The position numbers were made by a program, and so were the translations under genes. The notes below the pieces were generated by a model. It searched no databases. It was not told the DNA's origin and saw only the letters and a list, made by a program, of their open reading frames with translations. From contig MU394051.1 of the NCBI GenBank assembly GCA_022578605.1, positions 1,537,664 to 1,601,663 on the forward strand: DNA of 64,000 nucleotides, given 5' to 3'. Positions 23,201 to 36,100 of the stretch are shown piece after piece. Numbering within the stretch: the first letter of the stretch is position 1; the number at the start of each line of letters is the position of its first letter. The DNA comes from Camillea tinctor. Taxonomy: Eukaryota; Ascomycota; Sordariomycetes; Xylariales; Xylariaceae.

Positions 23201-23395
23201 GAGCCACCAAACTTAGAACCCAATATCCCTAATTTCTCTCTACGAGGCTAGAACAACGATTAGCAACCACCTACAACCTCTCTCACCAGATTCATGAACC
23301 CGACGAAATAAAAAACGGATAGGATAAAATAAACAGTAAGAGCTGCTTAGACAAGAAAAAAAAAAGGGTAAAAAGAAAAAGCCCCTAAGAAACTA
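20236..23395. other. 3.2-kb AT-rich intergenic region
   Basis: Promoter side of the DUF7137 gene and 3' side of GH131. It contains CT- and GA-rich stretches (20690-20820, 21608-21670), a GT run near 20580-20590, and many TAGGTTA/ACCTA half-sites (21680-22090, 22430-22460, 22650-22680). None of the ORFs, up to about 94 aa, resembles a known family. Confidence 0.55.
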
Positions 23396-24716
23396 CTAAC
23401 CCGGGCCCCCGATCGCGGTGGTGATCTCGCCGCCCTCGACGTACACCCCCGAGAAGTAGAAGTCCTCCGTCGCGTCGCTGTAGCCCGACCGCGGCAGCTC
23501 GAGCACCCCCAGGTGCCAGTCCGCTCCGTTGGACGACGTCGACGCCGACACGGGCGCTACCACCCGCTCTAGCGGGTCGGCCCCCTCCGAGTGCCAGAAC
23601 CCGACCGTGTTGCTGCCGAAGTCCTGTTGGGGGAGGGTGTGCTGCGTTAGCAATGTCACTCATTCTTTTTTCCTTTTTTTTTCTGGTTGCCTTTCTGGGT
23701 AGAGTATCTGTCCCGCCAATATATATATTTATGTGTGTGTGTGTGTGTGTGCTTGAGTTTCCAAAAAAGGGGGTATTAAGGGCGAGGGGAGGACTCACGA
23801 TCTCATACGCCACATTATGCCACACGCCCGGCGCCCACTCGGTCTTCCACTTGGAGTTCTGCGAGACCATGAACTGGAGGTTGGGGTTCTCGGTGCCCTG
23901 CTCGCCCGAGATCCAGCCGTACTTCAGCTCGGTGAAGTGCGACTCGAAGAAGCAGATCTGGTGCTCGCGCGCCGCGCTCGGCGCGTTGGTCGCGCTCCGC
24001 ATCAGGCTGAAGTGGTAGAATACCTTGCCGCGGTTGATCGCTGCCGACGTCTGCGGGATCAGCTCCGTACGCCGCATGTTCTGCCCGTTCCAGAACGCCG
24101 TCCCGTCGAGCGTGAACTTGGCCCCTTGCTTCGAGACGCTGTCGGCGGGGTTCTTGTAGTCGGGGGAGAAGTTGACTTTTTTTTGTTTTTGTTGTTGTTA
24201 GTAGATGAGAGGAAAGACTGGCTGGTTGGATTTGATTTTCTTTCCTTCTTTCTCCTTTATTCTTCTTGATCGTCGTAGGCGTTATGAATTGCTACGTCGC
24301 GGAGATAGATACGTGAAAGTATTCATAAAGTATGGAATGGGCAACATACCGTATTTATTAACCGTTCCAGACCCGTGGATATAGTACTCTGTACCAAAGG
24401 AAAGTCAACAGGCATTCTCTTTCCTTACTTTATATTATTCATCGATGCTCTCTCAGTTCCGGTTTCGATAGAACAACCGTCATTGTTATCATAGACATAA
24501 ATCCACCCAGGAAGCTTCTGTCACCTAGAGCATATCCCGAGGAAAGCAACATGTGGATATGAAAAACCTATATCACATACGGTAGGGCCCGACCTGATTG
24601 CTCCATGACCACTTGTCCAGGTCCGCTGAGGTGCTTAGATCGTTGAATCTTCCGTCCCAGAGTACAGCAGCGTTAGCTAGCTGCACCAGAGCCGTGGCAA
24701 GGAACGTAGCCTTCAT
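23396..24716 (-). CDS. Glycoside hydrolase family 131 beta-glucanase
   Basis: Secreted plant- or fungal-wall beta-glucanase; GH131 enzymes act on beta-1,3/1,4/1,6-glucans. Four exons: 24716-24581, 24388-24350 (39 nt), 24175-23799, 23623-23396; 259 aa. Signal peptide MKATFLATALVQLANA, then the family start AVLWDGRFND, WSWSNQVGPYQYYIHGSG, NFSPDYKNPADSVSKQG, FWNGQNMRRTELIPQT, EHQICFFESHFTELKYGWIS and, at the end, GADWHLGVLELPRSG with FYFSGVYVEGGEI. Length and order match a single GH131 catalytic domain with no CBM1. The short exon 2 and a 199-nt first... intron context make this gene easy to mis-model. Family assignment from memory of the motif order. Confidence 0.85.
23732..23751. repeat. (TG)n microsatellite in GH131 intron 3
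   Basis: Ten uninterrupted TG units inside the third intron of the GH131 gene (23798-23624). Likely length-polymorphic, with no effect on the reading frame. Confidence 0.9.
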
Positions 24717-25570
24717 CGTTAAGTATATGAGAAGGCTTGACTAGAATCAGTCGAATGTGACAATCTCCAATATGCGAACAAGAGCAACAGCAACGGGTTC
24801 AAGCTCAATACGTAAGGGAGGGACGTGTGTCCTGGGTCATATATCTAGACAAATTCAACTTCTATACACACTAACCAAAGTGCCATCACTACATGGGAGA
24901 TTTTTATCAGTTCGCCCCGTGGTCCATTTCTCGGGTAAGTCTAAGTATAGTCTAGACCCAATATCGAGGAGGCATAGCGGACCGTCGCAGGGGGTTTTAG
25001 AAGTAAGACGGACACTTATTATCGCAAGGCCTACGGATAGAAGCCTCCGATGGACGTGACTTGGGTTAGTCGATCACGTTGGTTAGTGGTAGTGGAGAAA
25101 GAGTATTTGTTGCATTTAGCCTATGAACACAAGGGAAGCCGCTCTCTAGGACTACTCCACTACTCCCATCGTACCTTATGGTGATGGTAATATGGCTCGT
25201 GGCATTTCTTAGTCTTAGGAATATAAAGTAATAAAATGACCAGCAGATACAGGTAGATAAGAGTCCAGGGATTCCAACAAAGAAAATATGTTTAATATAT
25301 GTGGATATTCGCGAAATAATTGTATGACTATAAAGCTGGCATCCACCATGAGGTTGTACCTATGGTATCATGGAGAGCAGCAATTGTTTACTGTAGACTT
25401 GGTTAGACGAAGTCTGGTTATGATAGTATCAGCTAAATTAAGAGAAAAAAAAGTAGTCCTCATATATTGTCTAGATACCATCGTACGTGCAACAGCTTAC
25501 ATGGTGCATACGAGGGAAACATAACAGCGCGCCCTCACTTGCAGCTAATTCCTGTATAAATCCCATGAAT
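24717..25570. other. Intergenic region upstream of GH131
   Basis: 854 bp between the GH131 ATG and the transporter stop codon; both genes are on the minus strand. It should carry the GH131 promoter. I see no ORF with family support and no repeat. Confidence 0.55.
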
Positions 25571-27762
25571 CTAGTATTCCAAACCAGTACCAAAGCTACT
25601 ATTCCTAGCTTCAGTTGCTCGTTCCATGCTGGCGCGTGGTTCATCCACACTACGTTTTCTCTGTTGACCGTCGTGCTCAACGGTGAAAGCATCGCCTTCC
25701 TCCGCGGCATATATTGCACTAGCCGGGATTGACATATCGTCTTCGATCTGGTAAATGAAATATGTCGCAATGAGAACAAATAAACCCCCACAAGCTAAAA
25801 CGATGGCGATGCTGTGATCACCAGGCACACCTCGCGGCTTCTGAAAGATTCGGAAAAGGACGCTGGAACCTAAGGTTGCAAGGATTTGCGGCGATGCGAT
25901 AGCCATATTGTGAATCCCAAGTATAACACCAGCCTGATCCGGCTGATCTTCTCGGTCTTGTAGACGTTGCTCTTGGTCTAAATACGCTTCGACGGAATTA
26001 GAACTATCCGACGATTGGTCTTGGCCCATTGACCTCATCTGCTGTTTACGAGCTCGAAATAATACATCTCGACGGCTGATTTCCGCGCTGATGATGGCCC
26101 ACGGCGCCCAAAGAGCCAGAGCCCAGGTAATGCCAACAAGACCAATGAGGACTGTCGCTGCTCCAACGCTCCGGACAAGCACTGTGCAGAACATGGAACC
26201 GGCGAAGAGAAAATGTGAGAACATCCATGCCCTTCTGAGAGTGAATCCTGGTATAATTAAGTGTTTTAGCCATGATTTCCCACCAACTGCATTATCCTCG
26301 AATGTATCAGGAGCTCTGTGGTGAGCTGTGCTGACAACAGGGTTATTGTCGTAGGTCGGGTCTATGAAGAAGGGAAGTAGGACATTCGTTGCCAGACTAG
26401 TAATGGAGAAGACGAGCAAAGCAAAAGCGCCGACCCGAGTTGCTTTCTCGTAGAGGCTGTCTAGCTCGGGTGGGGACATATGAGGGTTTTCTTCCAGGAA
26501 AGGTTGGACATATATCTCGCCAATATATGAAGAGGTGTAGAAAAGCATGGGAAAGAATCCAACCCAGGCGTAAACTTGGACAACGCAGACCTTCCATATT
26601 TGCGGTGGCAGTCTTTTGATCGATGTGAAAATCTTCACGAAAAAGGAGGTGACGCTAGGGCGACCATCAATATGCCGATTTTCAAGTTGGGGATTCCGCT
26701 CACGAATAACGACAACACTCAATAGTACCGTAGAGCATAATAATATGCTGGCAATGGCGCATAGATCCTTGAACTGTGTGCTTCCAAACCACCAGGCATA
26801 CCTAGGAAGGTCGATGCCTCCGGCAATATAGCCAATAATGTTGCCAATCCCGATGAACCTACCAGCCATATAATTGGCAACCTCTGAACTGGAGTTTAAT
26901 AAGTGATTCTCTGGATATATAACGGGAGCGGCTCACCTTGCTGATGGGACGGCGCATTATCAACAATGAAGGCGCGGATAGATGCCTGGACTATTGATAC
27001 GTCGGTCAGCATCCGGCATCTGGATTGTTCAGCATAAGTCAGGGGTCTAGGATATATACCGGTATTGACAGCAACATCTAGAATGTAGATCCAGATAACA
27101 GCGACCACAATGATAGTCACTTTCACACCTTGAGACTCTGGATCAGCCCCAAACAAGGCTAGGAAGCCCCCAATAATCTCTCTAATCCACGCAAGAAACA
27201 TCAACGCCAAGGTGGTAGCAGCTACTCCACCCAGCATAAACGGTTTACGTTTGCCCCAAGAAACCCGGCAGTTGTCGCTCAACATGCCGATATAAGGTTG
27301 GACTAAAGTTCCAGTAATGGGACCGGCAATCCACACGAGGGCCATGAGCGACTTGGTTAACCCGAGCGATAGGAGATACGGCGAGCCGTTAGAGAGCTCA
27401 ACGGCCCAAGCAACCTGAAGGCCTCCCAAACCGATGGTTAAGAGAATGATGTACCATATGCTCTTTGTCGCCTGTGATTCATCCTGTAATTCATCCTGGG
27501 CTTCATGATCCCCATGATGCTCAATCAAATGCTCTTGCTCGGCCCCTACAGGAGACAAAAGGGGTGAATGCTCGTTTACGACATCTTGTATAAAGCCTGT
27601 CGCGGGATGGACTGGCGAGTTGTCAAAGGGCGGCGAAGGCTCGTCATTTTTACTCGGAACGAACGGGGGTTCGGTACGACGACTTGACGAGGGCTCGCGA
27701 TGCGAGGACGACGAGGAACTCGACGATGAAGAAGACGAGGAAGACGACGATGACGAGGTCAT
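25571..27762 (-). CDS. GPH/SUC-type sugar-H+ symporter (Sut1/SLC45-like MFS)
   Basis: Plasma-membrane or vacuolar disaccharide/proton symporter of the glycoside-pentoside-hexuronide/sucrose family, like S. pombe Sut1. Two exons (27762-26937 and 26883-25571), 712 aa. The N terminus carries a run of 18 serines (residues 3-20). A cytosolic acidic region follows, then twelve helices starting near residue 95. Family signatures include GGLQVAWAVELSNGSPYLLS in helix 1, PITGTLVQPYIGMLSDNCR, and SWGKRKPFMLGG in the 2-3 loop (the R.G.R.. sucrose-transporter motif), plus MAGRFIGIGNIIGYIAG in exon 2. A long hydrophilic loop (residues ~555-605) precedes the last helices. Substrate specificity cannot be told from sequence; sucrose or maltose is the family expectation. 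Confidence 0.88.
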
Positions 27763-28855
27763 GCGGAAATTAGACCGTAGTCGCTATGTTCGCTTTATGA
27801 GAGAATGTCTGGCTTGCGTAGGATATATGTATAAGTTGGTGGGAATGATGTTACGGATAATCACGAGGCCTTGGGTACAAGGAGGGATATGAGAGAAAGA
27901 GAGAGAGAGGGATGGATGGTGTCCATACTTAGTAGCTGATTGCAGCTATCTAAGACAAGAGCCCAACCTTAGAAGTTTATACCTAGGTAAGTACTAAGTA
28001 GCACCAACTAACCTAGTGTGTACTACTACGTAGACTCTAAGTAGCACTTGCCTTCTAGACGATACCACCCGCGCTACATGTAGATCACTGGTGCAAAGCT
28101 TATGATGAAACACAAACGGAAGAAAGGCAAGTAGGTACGGCACCTACTCCGTACATGTACGTGAGGTTACTTCGGTACTTTGACTACCGAGGTATACATG
28201 TTAGGATTGGCATCACCTGGAAACATGACAGACAGGGACATATAAAATAACCGGGCGATATCGATATCCATTTACATATAGGTTGGGTAGTAGTTAGTAT
28301 TACTAGGTAGTTAATTAGAGTAGTTGTAGACGGTGATGTAATGATTGACTTCCTTGACTTCGCCATGCTTGCTTATGTACGTAGGTAGTAAGTATGCGAA
28401 AATGCAGGGATCACAGGCTGGAACTAATCTCGACTAGGCTAGATAAATGGGTCTAGTGGGTCTTCCGCCTTGCGCGTCGAATCTACACTAATAAGGTTTC
28501 TCTTAGTCTATGGATTTGATTGCGAGTAACTGCCAAAAACTGAATAGAGGAAAGCTGTCGACTTTTCGACTTTCCATTGTAAGTCACTAACCTAAACCAC
28601 CTAAACCACCTTAAACCCTGAGAATCCCCTCTCTCTTATAATTTTTTATTTATTTCATCTTCTCCCATCGCATCGCATCGCATCCTGTCATTATATTTAA
28701 TGGTCTTCTTAAATTGATGCCTTCGCACGCCATTTTCTTCTTGCTCCGATTCGAGCAGACCACCTACCATTTATCATTCAATCACCAACATCCCACCTGA
28801 GCTGAGTGATTACATCTTGTCTTTACCAGCGACACCACTTGTTCCCATCACCACC
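27763..28855. promoter_or_regulatory. Divergent promoter: sugar symporter / Na+/H+ exchanger
   Basis: 1.1-kb head-to-head region. TACCTAGGTA lies at 27980-27989, 218 bp upstream of the symporter ATG. The sequence also holds GTACATGTAC-like palindromic stretches near 28150-28160 and a (CATCG)3 run at about 28669-28684 in the exchanger leader. Confidence 0.5.
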
Positions 28856-31136
28856 ATGTTATCTATGTTGGCTAGCTCCGTTATGGAGCTCGCAAGTAAG
28901 TCTTCCGAATTGAGGTACCCCCCCAATATCGCGAGTCCAGCTTTTGCTAACCGTTGCCCGCTGCACAAAGGACGAGCCGATGAAGAGACAGATCCCGATG
29001 GTACTTGATCCACCTTCAACCCCCTCCTCCTCCTCCCTCCCCCTCCCCCCGCCTCCGCAATCTGACAAGCCGTAATAGAACCCGACTCGGGCGAAAAGGA
29101 AGTCTTCGCGTCTCGGGCGCTTTTTATTTCTATATTACTTCTGATCATTGCCTTCTTCGCCAGTTACATGCTCCAGCAGAAGAAGGTACAGGCCGTCCAC
29201 GAGACGGTCATCTCCATCTTTGCCGGTGGGTCACATCGACGCTCGAACATGTTACCCAGGTGCTGATCAATGTCGCTAGGAATGACGGTGGGATTAATTC
29301 TTCGAGTGAGCACCGAGTCCGTCCGACAGCTCGTGAGCTTCGACTACCAGATCTTCTTCAACCTCCTCCTACCGCCCATCATTCTAAATTCCGGCTACGA
29401 GTTGCACCAAGCCAACTTCTTCCGAAATATTGGCACTATCTTGGTCTTCGCTTTTGCCGGCACCTTTCTATCCGCCATTGTTATTGGGCTGCTACTATGG
29501 TTATATATCCAGCTGCCTCTAGAGCCGCTGGATATGACCTTCACTGACGCCATCTCAGTTGGCGCGACCTTGTCCGCAACCGATCCTGTCACTATCCTCG
29601 CTATATTCAATACTTACAAGGTTGATCCGAAGCTATATACCGTCATATTTGGTGAATCCATCCTAAACGATGCTATTGCGATTGTCATATTCGAGACTGC
29701 CCTGGGCTATAAGACGCATGACGCGAAATCAATCGGCGTTTTGAGTTTCTTCATAGGTGTATACGATTTTCTACTCAACTTCTTCGGTAGCTTGCTGATT
29801 GGTGTGGCCATTGGCGTTGGCACGGCCCTTGTGTTGAAATTCACCTATGTGAGGCGATACCCGCATATTGAGACTTGCCTGATCGTCCTGATCACCTATG
29901 CGAGCTATTTTTTCTCGCAGGCGGTGAAAATGTCAGGTATGTATATGCCATGACCTGCTCCTACAACATATTTCGGGATGCCCGGCTAAATACCAACTAG
30001 GCATTGTGTCTTTACTGTTTTGTGGGATCACCCTTAAGCATTACGCCTACTTTAATATGTCGCGACGGACTCAGCTTAGTACTAAATATTTCTTCCAAAT
30101 CATGGCCCAGCTGTCCGAAAACTTCACCTTCATCTACCTTGGGCTGTCGCTTTTTACGGATAACGATCTCCAGTTCCACCCTCTCCTAATTATAGTTACC
30201 GTAATTGCAGTCTGCGCCGCACGATGGGTTGCTGTTTTCCCACTATCCAAGGCTATCAACATGTACCACCGCTATAGAGCGCGCCGCCAGGGCAGAGAAG
30301 TAAGCGACGAGCTACCTTATAGCTACCAAGCCATGCTTTTCTGGGCTGGTCTTCGGGGAGCTGTCGGTGTGGCATTGGCTGCTCGGTTGAGTGGGGAGAA
30401 TTCATATGCCCTCAAGGCTACCGTACTGGTGGTGGTCGTGCTTACCGTGATCATTTTCGGCGGTACCACAGCCCGGATGCTTGAAATTTTAGGGATCAGA
30501 ACCGGTGTTGTGGAAGAGGTGGACAGTGATGACGAATTTGATATTGAAGCAACCCCTGGCGGGTCTTACTATAAACGATCTGGTACCGGCATTGGTTACA
30601 ATCCTCGGAGCAGGAATGGCGCAGTCCGCATGGATCCTGTCGATGCAAGCAATGGTAGACGCAGTGCAGGGCCAGAGAGAGGAAGTTACGTGTCCGGACA
30701 TCGGTCACCATCCTTCCCTACCGCACGTGCAGGCAGTTCGAGCCGCAGGGCGTCACGGCCAGGGGCAACTGATGATGTAGAACGAATCGAGTTGCTAGGT
30801 AACACTGGCAACATATCAGACTCTGACGTAGGAAGCGACATTGACACTTCAGATCTACCGCCTCCAGCCCGTAAATCACCACGGAGTAAGGCAAGCCCCA
30901 TACTTACCCCTAGCGCCACCTCAGAAGAAGAGGGTGTATTCTCATATCCAACATCAGGACACCGAAATGTGGCACCAGTTTCTGCCAGGACAGCGATCCG
31001 GCAGTTATTTACAGCCTCCGATCCCCAGGCATTGTTCCGACAGCTTGATGAGGATTATATCAAGCCTAAGTTGCTATTAGATGGCACAAATCCAGGGCCG
31101 AGAGGGAACGGTGAAGGCGGTTCCGGATCCAGTTAA
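28856..31136 (+). CDS. NHX1: Endosomal/vacuolar Na+(K+)/H+ exchanger (NHX1 type)
   Basis: Cation/proton antiporter of the CPA1 (NHE) family controlling endosome or vacuole pH and salt tolerance. Five exons: 28856-28895, 28971-29000 (30 nt), 29079-29225, 29280-29936, 30001-31136; 669 aa. Start taken at the first ATG that opens the frame into exon 2. Signatures: FNLLLPPIILNSGYELH, the transport core LSATDPVTILAIF and the conserved FGESILNDAIAIVIFE, GIVSLLFCGITLKHYAYFNM, FIYLGLSLF, and FWAGLRGAVGVALAARL near the last helix. About eleven to twelve helices occupy residues 30-450; the ~200-aa tail is Ser/Gly/Arg-rich and hydrophilic. Intron 2 is pyrimidine-rich. Endosomal placement follows the NHX1-like motif set and is inferred. 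Confidence 0.92.
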
Positions 31137-31768
31137 GTATGTACAAGATTTTGTAGAAAAAGGGGGGGGGAGGTTCTTACACTCCTCTGATGAGCTATTC
31201 CTAAAGTCATAGTTTTGATAACTGTGGGCACACCTCGGAGTTTTGGACAGTATATTGTACAGTTTAGATAAACATTTGAGTAAAAACTGTCACTATGTGA
31301 CACGATATTTTTCCGAGTTCTATAAATGTTAAAGAGGTATAAGCGCCATAGTATAGCTCGAGATCGTAGATCAAGCCGGTGCTAGGATTGGAGGAGCTTT
31401 AAAGTGATAACAACCATATAAGTTAAGTAACACATGATCTGTATCATTCTACTCACATACACGCGTGTATATTCTATTGAGGATGGCACTTAGGTAATGT
31501 TATTAAGCATGCTAGTTTTCACTGATGCTGGGAAAGCAGGCGTCATCTCTTGCTATTGAAGCCTTGTTCAAGATTAAATGATTGTTTTCTCATACATAGA
31601 GGTATTATATAGTCGCTAGTTATGACTCATAGTTGATACACAGCAAAATTTTCAAAATAAAAGGCACAGTTGCACTATTGATCTTATATAATAGAGAAAG
31701 AATACTAAAAGACCAAAAAATAGAATCAGACAATAAATGAAAAATAGACGGATGAAAAAAATTGTTGA
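31137..31768. other. 3' region of the exchanger gene
   Basis: AT-rich spacer between the exchanger stop codon and the tRNA-Ala gene, starting with an eight-or-more G run near 31161-31169. No gene seen. Confidence 0.55.
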
Positions 31769-31856
31769 TGGACCAGTAGGGATTTGAACCCTAGACCTCT
31801 CGCAATCATAGCGAGTTGTATGCAAAGCGAGCGCTCTACCCCTGAGCTACAAGCCC
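31769..31856 (-). tRNA. tRNA-Ala (anticodon UGC) with 16-nt intron
   Basis: Reading the minus strand gives GGGCTTG acceptor strand, TA, a GCTC/GAGC D-stem with loop AGGGGTA, anticodon stem CTCGC/GCGAG, loop TTTGCA plus a 16-nt intron directly after position 37, a TAGGG/CCCTA T-stem with loop TTCAAAT, and the closing CTGGTCC followed by discriminator A. The anticodon TGC lies at 31824-31822 and the G3:U70 pair that identifies alanine tRNAs is present. One T:T mismatch occurs at acceptor pair 6:67. B-box GGTTCAAATCC is intact. The mature length would be 72 nt before CCA addition. Confidence 0.92.
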
Positions 31857-33199
31857 AATGGATTGTCCGCCGACCATTTTGGCCTTGGAACTGACAGCTG
31901 ACCTGCTAACGCCATAGATAATGATAGTTTTTGTGGTGACAAGTTTGACACCAACTAAACACTAGAGTTTCCGATGTTGTCCCGCGCTAAGCAAATGGTG
32001 TAAGCTTACTTGATAAAAGTGTTTGATTTGTCCTCGTAAGTATTTAGTTAGGATTTGGTGTAAAAATAGCTATCCTACCTAGTGAGTTAGGTAGCTGTAC
32101 TTATGAACTATTTTTTAAGAATGTGCTGTTTAATAGATCTCGTCCAGTTGGACTACTCTTTGTTGTGAAGTTGACTACTAGTACCTGTCTTGGCCCAATA
32201 TTCCAACTGGTTTATTCATATACAATTGTTAAACTAACTGCACTGAAATATTATTTCATTTACACGATTAAGAATCTTAAGAAAACTTAATGATCCAGCA
32301 TGTGCACGAGAAAGAACTACATAGATATATTATAAACTGCAATTATGTACTACTTCCCACAACATATTAATGGTGGTATAGTGTAGGCTAGTATAGTGTA
32401 GCGTTGGTAGCCATCAATGGATTCATTGGCCTATAGGACGGGTAGAAATCCCTACCTTCTAGGAGATAATATATCAAAAACCATGCCCCGTACTTATTTA
32501 CATACGTCAGAGTGCATACACGGAAGTGAACCAACCAGACTGGTACTAGGTAGATAGTAGTAATGTTATACAACTAAAGGGGGCTCTCTGTAAGCTACCG
32601 TTCCATTAGGTTAGGTATGTAGCAGGTTACATGGAAGCCCTGAAGGCCTTCTATTATATATTACCTAAGGTTACTTGTTAATGTGTTAATGTTCTATTTG
32701 TGGGGCTCGACACTAACCAAAAGGAAACTCTCTTCGTCCCCTGTTTCCCCATTTCCCCCCCAAAGGCTGCCCCCGATAATCAGCCGAGTTAAGGGACAAG
32801 TTAGAGGTGGCATTGGCTGTTACATGTACATCAAGAACGCGGACGCCTTTACTTTTTGTACCTTCACACTTAAACCTAGAAAGTTCATCTTTAACCAACA
32901 TCTAGGCCTTACACCACATCGCCATTTGGGCGCTGATTCCCGTGCAAAAACCATTTCGAAAATTATTGAAAAAACTCTCAGCTATGTGCCTAAGATAGCT
33001 GCAGAGCGCAGATCGCATCCATGCCATAATATTAAACCCAACTACGGTCTCTACCTACCTCTCTCTCTCTTCATCTCTCTCCCTCCCCCCCCCTTCTTCC
33101 GACCTGACCTCGATTCCACTCCCACTCCCACTCCCACTTCCACTTCCACTCTCACTCCCATTCCTCGCCTCGCCTCGCTTCGACTCGAACCAACTTGTC
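31857..33199. other. Intergenic region upstream of the Ark/Prk kinase
   Basis: 1.3 kb of AT-rich sequence. The last ~150 bp before the kinase ATG is a pyrimidine-rich leader: CT-rich at 33050-33115 and a CCACTC/CCACTT hexanucleotide repeat at about 33116-33165. No gene recognised. Confidence 0.6.
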
Positions 33200-36100
33200 A
33201 TGGCTTCCTATAGCAACACTGCACCTGTGGCCCGACCTGGCCAGCAGGTCGCATATGGTGCACCTGCTCAGGTACCCATGCAAATGCCTATGGCCATGCA
33301 GGCCCCGACCGCCCCTGCTGGCACCTTTGCTCCGGGCACCAAGATCCAGGTTGGTGATCATAGGGTAGTGATACAGAAGTACCTGTCAGAGGGCGGGTTC
33401 GCGCATGTTTATCTCGTGAAGCTTCCACGGCCTGTGGATGGAACCGACCTGGCGGTGCTGAAGAGGGTTGCCGTGCCGGACAAGGAGACCCTGCGAGGGA
33501 TGCGGACCGAGGTCGAGACCATGAAGCGATTAAAGGGGCACCGGCCGATAGTCACTTATATTGATTCACATGCATCCGAGCGCAAGGGCGGTGGTTACGA
33601 AGTCTTCCTTCTGATGGAATATTGTAATGGGGGAGGTTTAATCGATTTCATGAATACCCGACTGCAACACCGCCTCACCGAACCCGAGATCCTCAACATC
33701 TTCTCTGATATTGCCGAGGGCGTGGCCTGCATGCATTATCTCAAGCCGCCATTGCTCCACCGAGATCTCAAAGTCGAAAACGTCCTTATCACCTTGAACG
33801 GCTCGAGGAGGAGGTTCAAGCTGTGCGATTTCGGTTCAGCAGCACCCCCTAAGCCTGCCCCCCAGACTGTGGTCGAATGCCGGTTATTGGACGAGGATAT
33901 CCAAAGACATACCACCATGCAATACAGGAGCCCCGAGATGATTGACGTATACCGAAAACAGCCAATAGATGAAAAGTCGGACATATGGGCCCTGGGTGTG
34001 CTGCTCTACAAGCTCTGTTATTATACCACCCCCTTTGAGGATCAAGGGCAGCTCGCTATTTTGAACGCGAGTTATAGGTTTCCTAGTTATCCGGTATTCT
34101 CAGATAGATTGAAACACTTAATCGGTGAGTGTAGAGACATTGTCGACCGCCTATTTGGCGTACTAACATTGTGAAGCCTCCATGCTCCGGGAAAACCTAT
34201 CATCCAGACCAAATATCTACCAAGTACTCCGAGAAAGTTGCCTGATGCAGGGCCGGGAAGTGCCCATACATGATGTACGTCAAGCTTCTGCTAGTTTAGA
34301 ACTGCTCGCTAACAGGACTTCAGATATATTCAGAACGCGCGCATTCCGAACCCCGGCGGACCGAAAAACAATCCAATTTAGATCACCAAGGAAGAAACAC
34401 ACCGGGGATAGGTGCTGTGTACTCACCACCTCCGCAGCAACAGGCACAGGCAATTCCGGATATTGCGCCCATGCGACGTGGTAGGCCAGCAGTTTCTAAC
34501 CAGCCCGTTGCAGCGCATCCGCCTAAGCCGAGTCCCTCCCCCATGAGAGTAACAAATGGCGACCCTTTCGCTGCTCTCGATTCTAAAACAGGGGCAAAGG
34601 GAGATGCAGATGAACTCTCTTCGAGGTTTCCAACCCTTGACCAATTTGCCTTGCTTCATGACCATGGCGCCAAGTTTGATTTCGATAGCCCCGTCTCTCC
34701 ACCGGGCCAGAGGCAGTCCGCAGACCTTAGCCGCGTAGTACCTACGGCTGCTACGACAGAAATGCAAAGACCAACACCGCCGTCTGCACCGGTCCAGAAC
34801 CCTGCCTCCGTGGCCTCGAAACCACCATCCGAGATGAGCCGTGCTTCAGCCATTATATCGAGCAACCCCGAGCTCCAGGCCATCGCATCCCCTCCACCAC
34901 AGCCGAGCCAAGAAACTGCAAGGAGGCCTATGATGGTTTCAACAGGTACCATGACGAGCACCACTCCACCAGAGAGACAATTCCGCGACTACCCCCCGAT
35001 TCATCGCTTCCCCTCAGCCGAGCAATATCGCTCCCCAAGCGTACCGCCACAAACACACAATATATCTGGCTTTAACCAGCCGCGGCCAGACCCGATCCAG
35101 TTAACTGGGCCATCACCAAGTTCGCGACCCCCCTTGGTACAACCCCAACCTGGACATGGCAGGCATACATCATCTTCAAGGCCATCGCTGGAAGGTGGTC
35201 GACCAAGTCTTGAATACCTCGAGCCATTGGCTAAATCATCATCTACGACAGCACGCCCAAGACCGGCCAGTACATATCTGGAATCCAGCATGGACTATCT
35301 CCGCGAACGCGAAGCAGCGCCTAGGCCATTGCGTTCTCCTGGCCTCTCATCATCGAAATTCCCAGAAAAGGGAGGTTCCGCGATCGTCGACTCTCAGGAT
35401 GAAGCTGCGATTGAATCGAATGTAGATTTCCTCCGATCAATGGAAGACTCGGACAGCAAGAAGAAAGACAAATCTTCGAAACACCACCATGCGAAACGTT
35501 CTAGCTTAGGTTCATTGTCGGGCACCAAGCATATCCTGGCTGGGAAGTTTGGCGATGCCTTTAAGCGTTTTGAAGGTGGCACAGGATCTGGCGCACGAAC
35601 ACCATCTCCTCTCAAGGACATGGAACGCCATGACCTGACTCCGATCGCGGGTTCAGAGGCCACCGATGGCCTCAGTGATGATGGACATCTTTCTGGGGAG
35701 CCTGAAATGACCCCCGAAATGCGCCGAGAACTAGAGGCACAGAGTGCAGCGGAAGAAGAACGCCGAGTCGAGGCAGCAGCGGCTGAGTATAAACAACGAA
35801 TGGCAGAGCGAGATTCGGGAGGACCAACCGCGTTGCCAAAGAGCATTGGTGGTGTATCTCGGGCCGTGAGCATACAGAATCGGGTACAGAACTTGCTGGA
35901 TGAGTCCCAGAAATCCTCTCAGCAAGTTCAGCGCACTGCGACAGGGTATGGCAAATTCTCAGACGAAGCAACAGCCCAGACACGCGTGGAGAAACAGCCA
36001 CCCGAAGTTCCTCGTAAACCTACTGGGTCTAAGCCAGCTCCGCCGCTAAAGCCTGCCGCAACCTCCGAGTCGCTTTCCCGGGGTCGGCCTGCTGGCCAAG

